Assembly: GCF_001039355.2 (NCBI RefSeq)
Contig: NW_019775473.1
Location: 310,947-374,946 of the forward strand
DNA from: Lingula anatina
Taxonomy: Eukaryota; Brachiopoda; Lingulata; Lingulida; Lingulidae
Length of the DNA stretch: 64,000 nt
Direction of reading: 5' to 3'
Under the pieces are notes generated by a model, which saw only the letters and a program-made list of their open reading frames with translations, had not been told where the DNA came from and made no database searches. How positions within the stretch are numbered: the first letter of the stretch is position 1; each line of letters begins with the position of its first letter. The position numbers and the translations under genes were made by a program. This document shows positions 23,377 through 33,825 of the stretch, one piece after another.

Positions 23377-24001
23377 GTGAGAACAAAGAGATACTATAAT
23401 TACAACGTACATGTGTGTACGTACGTGGCCAGCATCTGTGTTCGTTCACGTGCGCGCTCTCGTGTAAACTTAGAGCGTGTGATTCGAACACGGAAGTGAT
23501 TTGTTAAGTACGACGTGTGTGCGTGTACCTGTATGCGTGAGTGTGTGTTCGTGTAGGCGTGTGTCAAAGTCCATAGACGCTGTATTTGCGCTAGTGGTAG
23601 AGTATGTGTGCATGAAATGACAAGGAAGACTCGTTATCCCGCCCTCAGTATGTAGTACTTTACTTGTAATTGGTAATTTTAGTCAGTGTATGTTAGAACT
23701 TCAGAATATGCTATTGGAATTTTATATCGGATGTTGTCAAATCGTAAGTCTTTTAAAATCTTAAACAATCTGCGTAGTGCTGATAAGGACGCGCAACGCG
23801 GTTATACAGAGTTCTTTATTCCTGTTCGTATACTTATATTAGCATCAGTTTTCATTTTTATTTGTATGAGGTTTATATGTTTGAGTTTTGGCGCAGATAG
23901 ATACTTTAATGTCATTATACTTGGTTAGTGTAACTTCACTAATCCACATTGATTGAACCAAGTTTCTAAAAATATACATTACCGATTGTATTAACTTTCA
24001 G

Positions 24002-24470
24002 ATAAAGAGAAGCAAAGAAATCAACAGGAACAAGATCATGCCTCCAATTTGAAGGTCACGCTTACGTATGGAATAACCGAAACCAAATGCTTCACTAGTT
24101 ATACTGTTAGACAAAATACTGTATATGCTTCGTTTTGCGATTGTGAGAACAAGAAGATGTACCCATTGCTTCTCTTTTTAGATAATGTATTTGATCATGA
24201 ATCCAACTGTTATTCATAATACTCGTTTTAGCATATACTGTTCTAAAGAGATGATTATTTTCATTTCGCGTTACAAAGAAAACGTATTTCTTATTTCGTT
24301 TCCAAATACGTAAATAGAAAAATTTATGTCAAGTGCCATAAACGTTAAAAGAAGTTGTGTGTTCTGGTAATGTAAAAAATCACTTTAGTAAAAAATATAG
24401 AGATATTGTACAATGTATCTACCTTGCTCTCTAAAATGCAATAAAATAAGCAATAAAGCAAATATCCAAT
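24002..24470 (+). other. Probable non-coding last exon (3' UTR) of peptide gene A
   Basis: An acceptor (TTAACTTTCAG) ends at 24001. The exon start resembles those at 35949 and 41895 (ACAAATCGAAGCAACG-like). AATAAA at 24440 and 24452 give the poly(A) site. The coding sequence already ended at 23376. Confidence 0.6.
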
Positions 24471-26984
24471 AATCAGGATATATCTTTAACATGTACGACT
24501 GACCAGATCGAGGGCTGGTATATGTTCATCCTTTTTATCCCCTCACGTTTCAAACATGTCTGATATGCTTCAATGGCCCCCGTTAAGCCACTGTTACATC
24601 AGTCCGGTCTTGTCACTGACAATCATAGTGAATACTCACTATGCTTCCTAGCCTACTACCCTGTCTCTCTCACACCGGGCTTGAGACCACTTGAACAAGA
24701 GAATTCATTCCATTCAAAGTTGTGGTACTATGCTTTCAAGACACTTCTCAGCCCGATGAAGGCCTTCGCTCATGATGTCAGGGATCTTCATTGATGTGTG
24801 TACAAGTAACCACCTTTGGAGCTATAAAAAACATGGGCATGAACGGTCAGGTTACGTGGCTATCACTAAACCAAAAGGATAGGGTAGGCATAGAGCGACT
24901 GCCTCGCGGCCAATTAGAATAAGGTAGACGAGCGATCTTCCGATTTTCTCATAATATATTTTGAGAGTGCGTGTTAAAATCGGCGTGTTTCCCCAAGGAA
25001 AGCATAAGCCCCAACACACACGAAAGCATAAACCCCAACACGCACGATAGTTTCAATGGGAATAAGCCCTTGGACATTGACAATTGCGCTTCAACAACAT
25101 TACTTTGATCTGGATACAGGGTGACAGATTCTTTGCTTCATCGAAATTTGAGCTTAAATAAAAGATAAAAACGTCTCAAATACAGTTGCATACAACTTCA
25201 AGTGCTTCCAACTTCAGCTACAATTTCCTATTTCCAACTTTTCCTGCAGCACTATTATTTGTTACCCGTGTCTAACATACCTTTTGACAGCTGCTCGTAG
25301 AGAAACTACTTTTTTTCGTTATATCACAGGAATTATAATACGACCAGACTCTTAAAGCACTTTCGAAACCAAAACCACACTTTACCTCGCCCATCTTGAT
25401 TAAATATAAACACAAAATCCCGTAGAATCCCATTGGGTAGCACATGTGTCTTAAAAAACTGACAAATATTTGTTGGATATTTGTTGGCTGTTACATAATG
25501 TATCTGTACCCCCTCTGTCCAGAATTTCATACTGTGTCAAGTTGGCGTGTGAAAAATAGAGAAACACAGGGCAAAAAAGTGCTTTGTCATCAATATTTTC
25601 AATCCTTGCAAATAAACGATATTGTGATAGAGGTGAAAAAGTTTAAGAAAATCATTGTATCCAGTACTTTAATGGTATTCAAGGTGAATAAGAATTGAGA
25701 AAAAGTTCATTGTAATGATTTCCCCCGTTTTCATTCCGCTGACAAGGTCGTGAAGAGAGCTGATTTTCATATAGTTGTATGTCAGGGCCAACTCAGTCCG
25801 TGTAGCTGCTGTTTACTTCAAATAAGTATTACAACTTCATATAAAGTCATAATAACTTCGTTTTGGCCAAAAATTGGATTTTCCTGGAAAAAACGACAAT
25901 TTTCCCGTACTTACCAATGGTCAACGACCCCATTCCTGCATTCAAAGTTAATCCAGGGTTTTTTTTTCCTAAACGTACGGTTTTTTGTTAAAATCTCTTA
26001 AGAGATTTTAACTGACGGAGCTCTCTCTGACCTTACAAAGTCACTGGTGACCCACTTAAAACCGCGGGAAAAGCAGACAACAACAAAACTATATAAGATT
26101 CATGAGATATATTCGTCTTTTTGTTAAAAATGCATTTATATCCACAATGTGTGCCATTCTGGGCACATTTTCGTTATCCGACGCACTGTACAAAAACTCG
26201 CAACTTACGTCTGCGTCCGCATTAATGCGTTTGGCGCCATGTTATTTTGGTCTCGAATGAACGCGACAATCCGCGTGACACCATTACGTCATTAGCAACG
26301 AGTGCCTTGACGACTGGGAAGAAAGGCTCGAAAGCCCTATTGACAAGTACAGATTTTAGTTTTACTACAATAACGGCCGTTTTAGTGGTAAAATACAATA
26401 GAATATATTTCCATGCGTTGTTTACAATGTATTTCATTCGGAATTTTGAATCTCAAAGGAAGAGTTATTATTGCTTTAACACGAGTAAATAATGAACATT
26501 GTTTTTATTTACATCATTTAGCCTGCTGTCAGACGAATCCGCCATTAACATTCATGTACAGCATTTGGTTGCTAATAAGGAGTATAAAAATATTTAACTT
26601 CGCATAAACTTCGGGCCTAGATAAAAGTCTGTGTACTGATCCCCGACCGGCTTCAAACTACAGGTATACAGTGCTGCAACGCTGTCTCCGACGCTTATAT
26701 CACTTATTACATCTGATCACAGTTTCAACGTAAGATCCAGTATAAGATTTAATTTTCTAATTATCTTAGTGTAATATAACTGGATGGATCAAAATTTTAC
26801 TTTAATACCTGGTAGCTAAGATTTAAATAAAAAAGTAGACATTGGTCATTGTTTTTATGAAAACGATTGTAATAAGGCCAATACTAGTACCAATAAAGTT
26901 GTTTACAATGATTTGTCGAGAAGAACCGTCAGTGATAATGGCAACGCCAATACAATACGCAAATTGTAATGAAATATGCTAGTA
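24471..26984. other. Spacer of the first tandem unit
   Basis: No gene. From about 25050 the sequence is homologous to 31450-32980 and 37600-39100 (shared landmarks GGGAATAAGCCCTTGGACAT and TTTGATCTGGATAC), so it is the left part of the roughly 6-kb repeat unit. It carries a private insertion at 25844-26476. Confidence 0.65.
25844..26476. mobile_element. DNA-transposon-like insertion with short inverted ends
   Basis: The homologous spacers near 32500 and 38415 lack this about 633-bp block. Its left end AAGTCATAATAACTTC mirrors the right end GAGTTATTATTGCTT with one or two mismatches, and TA lies at both junctions, fitting a Tc1/mariner-like TA insertion. It encodes no transposase that I can see. 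A 26-bp perfect palindrome lies inside (25987-26012). Confidence 0.55.
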
Positions 26985-27109
26985 TACACAAATATACTGG
27001 TGGATAACGTGCTTAATGAAAGAAACGCACAAAAAAGACCGGAAGAAGGCTTAAACATGTACAACGTTGTTCTATCCTGCATTTTTTTACGGGCATCAAT
27101 CTAGCCTGG

Positions 27110-27420
27110 GCCACAATTTCGTGAATACTGGAAGTGGATTTGATAAACGTTGGCGGTGTACTATATAAGACACAAACGAGTGCAATATCTCCTGACCATG
27201 GGGTTACGCACTTACCAAAATGATGTATTTCTATTTCTCACTACAAATTAACTGTTTAATGTAATTTTAGTGTTACGTTATAATGTCTATATTCAATTTT
27301 ACGATGTTTCTTGTCACGTAAGATAGCTAACAGTATTTTCAGTGAAAATGATAGGTGTACCCTACCTAAATATAGTGCATGGTTCATAATGAAGAGTCTT
27401 ATCTTAAATGTCTATTGTGT
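27110..27420 (+). repeat. Upstream repeat module of peptide gene B
   Basis: The homologue of the module at 21376: CTCCTGACCATGGGGTTACG, ACGCACTTACCAAAATGATG, TCTATTTCTCACTA, then the CTTGTCACGTAAGATAGC core and an AAATATAGTGCATGG tail. It ends about 450 bp before the start codon region. Confidence 0.7.
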
Positions 27421-27740
27421 AAATTTCTTAATTTACGTTTCTTATTTTTTGTCGTTTGATATAAATGTCGCATTTAAATCGCCACCAAGCGACACGGCAT
27501 AAGTCGACATAAGTATATTTTAGGAAAAAAATTGATCATATGGGTTCGTTTATAATAAGCATGTTTTCTATATAGAAGAATTTATCAGCCACTTAATAGC
27601 ATCACTTATGATAACCTATAACAACTCGATACTTACGTAACAGAACCGGTCTGTTACAACTCTATTATTTACACACTGGCAGTGATGGTATCATTTTAAT
27701 GACAAATTCAGAAAAAAAAAGATAAATTGTTCCATTCCTG

Positions 27741-27747
27741 TATAAAA
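27741..27747 (+). promoter_or_regulatory. TATA box of peptide gene B
   Basis: TATAAAA in CCTGTATAAAACACCAGG, matching the boxes at 33748 and 39926. Confidence 0.75.
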
Positions 27748-27805
27748 CACCAGGAATCAACTGTAGAAAAAGAAAAAGAGAGATTTGTACTTCTTTGTCA
27801 CATCT

Positions 27806-27880
27806 CACCGCCAGCGTCATGGGTCGTGTGCACCGCCAGCGTCATGGGTCGTGTGCACCGCCAGCGTCATGGGTCGTGTG
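27806..27880. repeat. Triplicated 25-bp start-codon segment
   Basis: The 25-bp unit beginning CACCGCCAGCGTCATGGG is present three times in exact tandem (27806, 27831, 27856), each with an ATG (27819, 27844, 27869). Because 25 is not a multiple of three, the first two ATGs are out of frame with the signal peptide; only the third opens it. Confidence 0.97.
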
Positions 27881-30022
27881 CGTACTTTGTTATTCGCTGC
27901 GTTGCTCTGTCTTGTGGTCGTCGGGATAGACGGACAATTTACAAGTAGGTGATCCTCTACACGGGCCGTGAAACTGTATTTTTTCGCAATGTAGTTTTCA
28001 TGATACTTCATGTTTAGGATCATAACTATACTACAGTGTTGCATCAAAATACAGACGTGTATTTTGTTTTTTTTTTTCAGTTATGTCAGTATTTTAGATA
28101 CAGCGAAACATTGTACAATATGCACTAATTGTTCTCCGGGGCTTTTTGTGCCCTAATTGTTGGTTGTCTATAGACTAAAGGGTTCCCCCTCTCTCTCTCT
28201 CACCATTATTTTAGCTTGTAGAAAACCATGTACATATAAAAAGTAACATATCTAAATCGTTGGGTTGATCGATATAGCAAATAATCATTGGACATGGCAT
28301 ACAAAATAGGCTTTGAATGGCAAGTCCCCTTCAAAGTGTAAATACCTTTGTTTCTGTGTGTGGTTGCCTAGTTGATATAGAACCATCGGATCAGCGCTGT
28401 ATCCAATGTGTGCAATTAAATGTTACAGGTAAAATCACAATTAGTTCGTTATTTTAGGTGGACATTCGAATTATTTGGGAGAAAGACTCTTCATTATGAG
28501 TCAAGCGCTATATTTATGTAGGGTTCACCTGTCATTTTCACTGAAAATACTACTTGCTATCTTACGCGACAAGTAAACATCGGGAAATTAAATATATAAT
28601 TTATGACCGCAAAACTAATTTTACTCCAGACAGTTCATTTATGGTGAGAAATAGATCATTTGGCTAAGATGCCTCATTCACGGCCACGTGTAGTTCGTGG
28701 CAAATTTCTCCAGTCGCGTTGAATAAAAGTGATCATAATTGGTAGATGGAAAGGTAGATGTTACAATGTGAATATCTAGCGAAAAATTAATCTGTGGCCC
28801 AGGCAGAGAGTACGTGTCCTGACCATGGGGTGGCGCACTTACCAAAACTATAAATTTCTTTTCTCACCATAAATGCAGTGTGGAGTAATATTAGTGTTGC
28901 GATCGAAAATTATATATTTAATTTTACAATGTCTTCTTGTCACGTAAGATGGCAAGCAGTATTTACATTGAAAATGATAGGTGAACCCTACATAAATATA
29001 GTGGTGGATTCATGTCGAAGAGTCTTTCTCGAAAATATACCAAATGTCCATTATTGAAATGTCTAAATCTATGCTTATAATTTTTTTAGTTCTTTGACCC
29101 TAATGTCGAATTCAATACGCACCAGGCGACACAGCAGAGTCAACCTGTCACTCTTTAAATATCACTTATGATAACCTTTAAAGAATTCAATTATTAATAC
29201 TTTTATTTTAGTTGAAGGGAACTCTATATTTAAGCAACAGTATCGGTCCTTCGCAGCCCTATTATCTATGCACTGGTACAAATTGGAACATGTAATGGTA
29301 TCATGATTATAACAGATTAAGAGAAAGCACAAAGTGCATTGTTACGGTCTTGTGTAAAACGCCAAGGATCAGGTGAAGAGGAAAGAGCAAGAATTGTCCA
29401 GCTTGATTGATCATCACATCTCACCGCCAGTGGTATGGGTCATACGGGTATGTGTAAATATATCAGCGAGCATGTTTTTGAATGTTGAAGAAATTTCTAT
29501 TAGCCCTTGCTTATACACATAACCCGTCTCCCTAAATTTCCAAAAACCATTAACTGAACGTTCTACATGTTTTTTGTGTGATACACCTATTTGCAAATTT
29601 CATTTCGTACACAAAGTAAACATATGTGGTTTGATGTATGCTGATGCTGTAATTTTTTCGATATGGTATGAGAATTCATATGTTTCTGACTGTGGCGAAC
29701 GAACCTCATAACAAAGATAACCCTCTGAAATAAATGCACCTTTTTGACCACCATCCGTGTCATATATCACGGGTCTATATACCACATACTGGTAACGTAA
29801 CACTTGAACAAATCAAACTTTATTTTCGCCCATTTTACCTCAGGTAATTATTGACCCATTATGCACGTAGGGCTTGAATTTGTAATTGAGGGCAAAGATA
29901 ATTGGATTGATTTGATAAAAAAGAAAAAAATACGTCTATAATGTTAAAACGTTTCAATTTCTTTTTTTTTTTCAGATTTGATTTTACCTCCCAACCAGTG
30001 CACCAACAGCATATGGTGTTGT

Positions 30023-30116
<94 letters not shown>

Positions 30117-30513
30117 CATCAACTGTATCTCTATGTCTAAAAGTCTAAAAACTACACGTATAAATCTTACTTTAAAAAGTTTGAGCATGTTATTTTATGT
30201 GATGTTGTTCTATATGAAGTTAAATGTACCTCAGGTTCATAAGCAAATACCTTATTCGAAATGGACATTAACGCTAGTGATTTTGACTGCCGAAGTAATG
30301 AAACCACGATTTAATATTGCCATTGTATTAATACTGATTCCAAACACCTTTTCAGTTGTTTGCCGTACCTTTTTTTCGGGGACTTGCAGATCCACCAATT
30401 GCCCGCTTTTTACTCGAACGATTGCCACTTTTCTGAGTTCTAATAACCAAGTGACATGCAGATGCTGTAGATCCTTCAGCTTTCATTTGGCGGCTGCTAC
30501 CACGTCTGGGTAG
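27869..30513 (+). CDS. Secreted eight-cysteine cationic peptide, copy B (rearranged locus)
   Basis: Proposed join 27869-27944, 29976-30020, 30356-30513, all phase 1, giving 92 residues: signal peptide (LLFAALLCLVVVG), then QCTNSIWC and a third exon very close to copy A (VCRTFFSGTC, VTCRCCR). No acidic residues in the mature part. Two anomalies make this model tentative. First, exon 1 follows two extra out-of-frame ATGs. Second, between it and exon 2 lies a second promoter region with its own broken exon 1 (29435), so the intact exon 1 comes from one unit and exons 2-3 from another. Exon 2's donor (GTAAGTA) runs straight into a poly-A/(TA)n tract. No homologue of the non-coding last exon follows; AATAAA at 30717 may serve instead. 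Confidence 0.55.
28381..28428 (+). other. Possible cassette exon in peptide gene B
   Basis: Forty-eight bases between GATATAG and CAG|GTAAAA, phase 1 on both sides, so it could be included without changing the frame. It would add a two-cysteine segment (SDQRCIQCVQ). The same block is at 40499-40546 in gene D. The surrounding intron is equally similar in both copies, so conservation does not prove it is an exon. Confidence 0.3.
28478..29050. repeat. Foldback repeat: inverted pair of the upstream module
   Basis: The left arm (about 28478-28690) is inverted relative to the right arm (about 28815-29050). ACCTGTCATTTTCACTGAAA and TCTTACGCGACAAG on the left pair with CTTGTCACGTAAGAT and TTGAAAATGATAGGTG on the right. 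The same head-to-head pair lies upstream of copy A, so this part of locus B derives from an A-like unit. Confidence 0.75.
29353..29500 (+). pseudogene. Broken promoter and exon 1 of an A-like peptide copy
   Basis: The flank matches that of copy A (GATTGATCATCACATCTC, CCGCCAG, ATGGGTC), but the TATA box has become TGTAAAA (29353) and the signal-peptide exon stops matching after ATGGGTCATACGG (29435). The reading frame then has no hydrophobic core and ends after 17 codons. The sequence resumes homology with the 3' half of copy A intron 1, so roughly 450 bp holding the rest of exon 1 was deleted. Confidence 0.7.
30027..30114. repeat. Poly-A followed by (TA)n
   Basis: Thirty-three A residues followed by about 27 TA units, directly after the exon 2 donor of peptide gene B. 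Copies A, C and D lack the tract. Confidence 0.97.
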
Positions 30514-30600
30514 GTGAGAACAAAGAGATTGGACAAGTCGCACACACATGTACGCTGTAATTATTGATTTAACATTTAATAATTTTCAGAACCTGATACT

Positions 30601-30989
30601 TTGACATTTTCTGTCCTTTAATGTAATTAATTTTCAATCATATTTAATTTTCAAAAATAATCTTAATATCTTAAATGTTAAGTGTACAAAAAGTATTTTA
30701 TGGGTTTAAAACTCTAAATAAAATATTACTATTATAAGATATATATTTTAAGAAGTGCTCATACTCAACAAACCAGTTATAATATTGGTCAATGTTATCG
30801 TCCTCTTGGGTGCGTTAGTGGGCAAAATTGTCGGATTGGTGCCTTGCATTTCGCTGACGGATAAATCTAAACTAACTTAAATATTCCACGCTCATTCTAT
30901 TGGTGGGGATGTTCTTCCGGGCTATAAGTCAGCTTTCCACCAGATCCGAACGTTTTGTTGATATGTTGATTTTCCTATTCACTGATAAA

Positions 30990-31039
<50 letters not shown>

Positions 31040-32984
31040 AACGACACACCACCGTTGCATATATGTGCGTTTTGGTGAAATGTTGATGTTTCTATTTTCT
31101 TTTTCTTTCTTTCTTTCTTTCTTTTTTGATAAAAAAAAGAACTTTATTTAAGCATAATTACATAAAAAAACAGTGATTATGTTTCTACTCAGTGTAAAAA
31201 AAAAACGCATAGAACAAAATAAAAACGTACGACAAAGTAAAAAAATCAAAACACAGTTAAAACGTATTATCACTAACAAAATATGAACATCAACAAAATA
31301 CTGCAAGCGCAGCTGCTTGTAATTTAATGTAAGTCAGAGCTATGCACTAATGCACTCATCACCCGCTAGTTGCTTGAAGAGGCGTGTCTTTTAGTCAATC
31401 TGATTGCATTCAGCAAGAGTCCCCGCGGTGCTGGATCAATCTATGTAAAACGGTAGTTTCCATGGGAATAAGCCCTTGGACATTTGAACTTGCGCTTCAT
31501 CGCCGTTACTTTGATCTGGATACTGGGTGACAGATTCTTAGACTGGATTCCTACAGATTTAGATAGATCCATCTGGATAGACCTAACTCCCTGGGGTTCA
31601 CGCTAAATTGCTGTCAGCTTCCGGGAGCCGAGAGCACACCAAAGTTAATTACCCCTTTACAACTTTTAGTAGGCGGGACAACCATACACGGGATAAGTCT
31701 GTGAATCTGACAGCAATCTAGTGAGACTCCCCAGGGGGATAGATCTATCTAAATATCTGTGGGAATGGTCTCTTAGCTTCATCGAAATTTGAGCTTAAAA
31801 AAGACAAAACGTCTCAAGTACAGTTGCATACAACTTCGAGTGCATCTGACTGATCTACAATTTCACACTTTCAAACTTCTGCAGCATTATCTTTTGTCAC
31901 TCATTTCTAACATACCTTTTACCATGTCTTCGTAGCGAAACTACATTTTCGTGATATCACAGGAATTGTAACAGGACCAGACTTTTAAAGCACTTCCGAA
32001 CCCGACACCACACTTTGCCTCGCCTATTTTGTTTACATATAAACACAAAAGCTCTTAGAATGCCATTGGGTAGCACGTGTGTCTTGAAATAGGTGTCATA
32101 TGTGATTGGATATTTGTTGGCTGTTACATGATGTATCTGTACCCTCTCTGTACAGTATTACATCCTGTGTCAAGTTGGGGGTGTGAAAGATGGGGAAAAG
32201 CAGGGCGAAATAAGTGCCTTGTCATCAATATTTTCAATCCTTGCAAATTAATGTTGAATAGGGAATAAAAGGCCAAACAATATTGTGATAGAGGTGAAAA
32301 GGTTTAAGAAAATTATTGTATCCAGTACTTTAATGGTATTCAAGGTGAATAATAGTTGAAAAAAGTTCATTGTCATGATTTCCTCCATTTTTATCCCGCC
32401 GACAAGGCCTTGGAGAGAGCTCGTTTTCATATAGTTGTATGGCAAGGTCAATTCGGTCCGTGAAGCTGCTGTATACTAAAATAAGTATCACAACTTCATA
32501 CTAACACGAGTAAATAATGACCGTTTTTATTTACAGCATTTAGTCTGTTGTCTGACGAATCTGCCATTTACATGCATGCATGTACAGTATTTGGTTGCTA
32601 ACGACTTTAAAGATATTTAGCTTCCTGTCAACCTTGGGCCTCGATAAAAGTCTGTGTACCGCCGGCAGTGGCTTCAAACTATTCACAATTCTGCAACGCT
32701 TGGCCCAACATTTATATCACTGTGTATTACATGTGAACTCTGTTTCAACGTAAGATCCAGCATAAGATTTAATTTTCTAATTATCTCAGTGTAATATAAC
32801 TGAATGGATCAACATTTCACTTTGAAACTTCATAGCTAAGATTTAAATGAAGCAAGTAGACATTGGTTATTATTTTTTAAGAAAATGCTAGTAATAAGGC
32901 CAATACTAGCATCAGTTAAGTTCTATGATATTTGCAATGATGTGTCGAGAAGAAGCGTCAGTGATAATGACAACGCTAGTATAC
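30601..32984. other. Spacer of the second tandem unit
   Basis: No gene. Homologous to 36820-39100, including a (TA)n at 30992-31037 that matches 37158-37212 in position, and to 25050-26984. It contains a unit-specific small transposon at 31541-31772. Confidence 0.65.
31541..31772. mobile_element. Small inverted-repeat transposon (MITE-like)
   Basis: Present only in this spacer; the homologous sites near 25130 and 37690 read straight through. The left end GACTGGATTCCTACAGATTT and right end ATATCTGTGGGAATGGTCTC are inverted copies, and the similarity runs inward over about 60 bp (TTTAGATAGATC, CTGTCAG). TTA at both junctions fits a 3-bp target duplication as in Harbinger-type elements; CTT is also possible. 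Confidence 0.75.
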
Positions 32985-33125
32985 AAAATATATTGGTGGA
33001 TAACGAGCTTAATGAAACAAACGTAAAAAAAAATTAAAAAAAAATAATAAAAAAAACAGAAGAAAGCTTACACATATACGTCATTGTTCTATCCAACTGC
33101 ATTTGTTTTGAGGGCAATTACCTAG

Positions 33126-33365
33126 CCTTGGCCCCGATCATGGGGTAACGCACTTACCAAAAATGATGCATTTCTCTTTCTCACTATTAATTAACTGTAT
33201 GGTGTAATTTTAGTGTTGCGGTTATAATATCTATATTCAATTTTACGATGTCTTTTTGTCACGTAAGATAGCTAACAGTTTTTTCTGTGAAAATGATAGG
33301 TGTGCCCTACCTAAATATAGTGCATGGCTCATAATGAAGAGTCCAACTCGAAAATATCTTAAATG
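33126..33365 (+). repeat. Upstream repeat module of peptide gene C
   Basis: ATCATGGGGTAACGCACTTA, TCTCACTATTAATTAACTG, CTTTTTGTCACGTAAGATAG and CCTAAATATAGTGCATGG: the same module in direct orientation, about 700 bp before the ATG. Confidence 0.75.
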
Positions 33366-33747
33366 TCCATTGTGTACATTTCTTAATTTATGTTTCTTAT
33401 TTTTTGTCCTTTGACATGAATGTCGAATTAAATTCCTCGCCGAGCGACACGGCTTTACTTATAAGGATTCATAAGTATCTGTTAGGAAAAACTGATCATA
33501 TGGGTACGTTTGGTAATAAGCATGATTTCTACTTAGAAGAATTTATCAACCACTTATTAGCATCACTTATGATAACCTATAACAAATCACTATTTAGCCC
33601 TTTTTGTTTAAGGGAACTCGATACTTAAGTAGCAGTACCGGACTATCAAAACTCTATTATTTACACACTGGCACAAACGGGAACAAGTGATGGTATCGTT
33701 GTAATGGCAAATTCAGATAAAACATAAGATAAATTGTTCCATTCCTG

Positions 33748-33754
33748 TATAAAA
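33748..33754 (+). promoter_or_regulatory. TATA box of peptide gene C
   Basis: TATAAAA in CCTGTATAAAACACCAGGA, 78 bp upstream of the ATG at 33826. Confidence 0.78.
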
Positions 33755-33825
33755 CACCAGGAACCAACTGTAGAAAAAGAAAAAGCGAGATTTGTACTTC
33801 TTTGTCACATCTCACCGCCAGCGTC

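Noticed and set aside
26222..26607. ORFs in the first spacer, with a similar frame at 38349-38540
   Set aside because: The similarity follows from the duplicated spacer DNA; the frames are not conserved in the second unit and lie partly in a transposon-like insertion.
30900..31151. Plus-strand ORF with Ile-Tyr repeats
   Set aside because: Translated (TA)n microsatellite.
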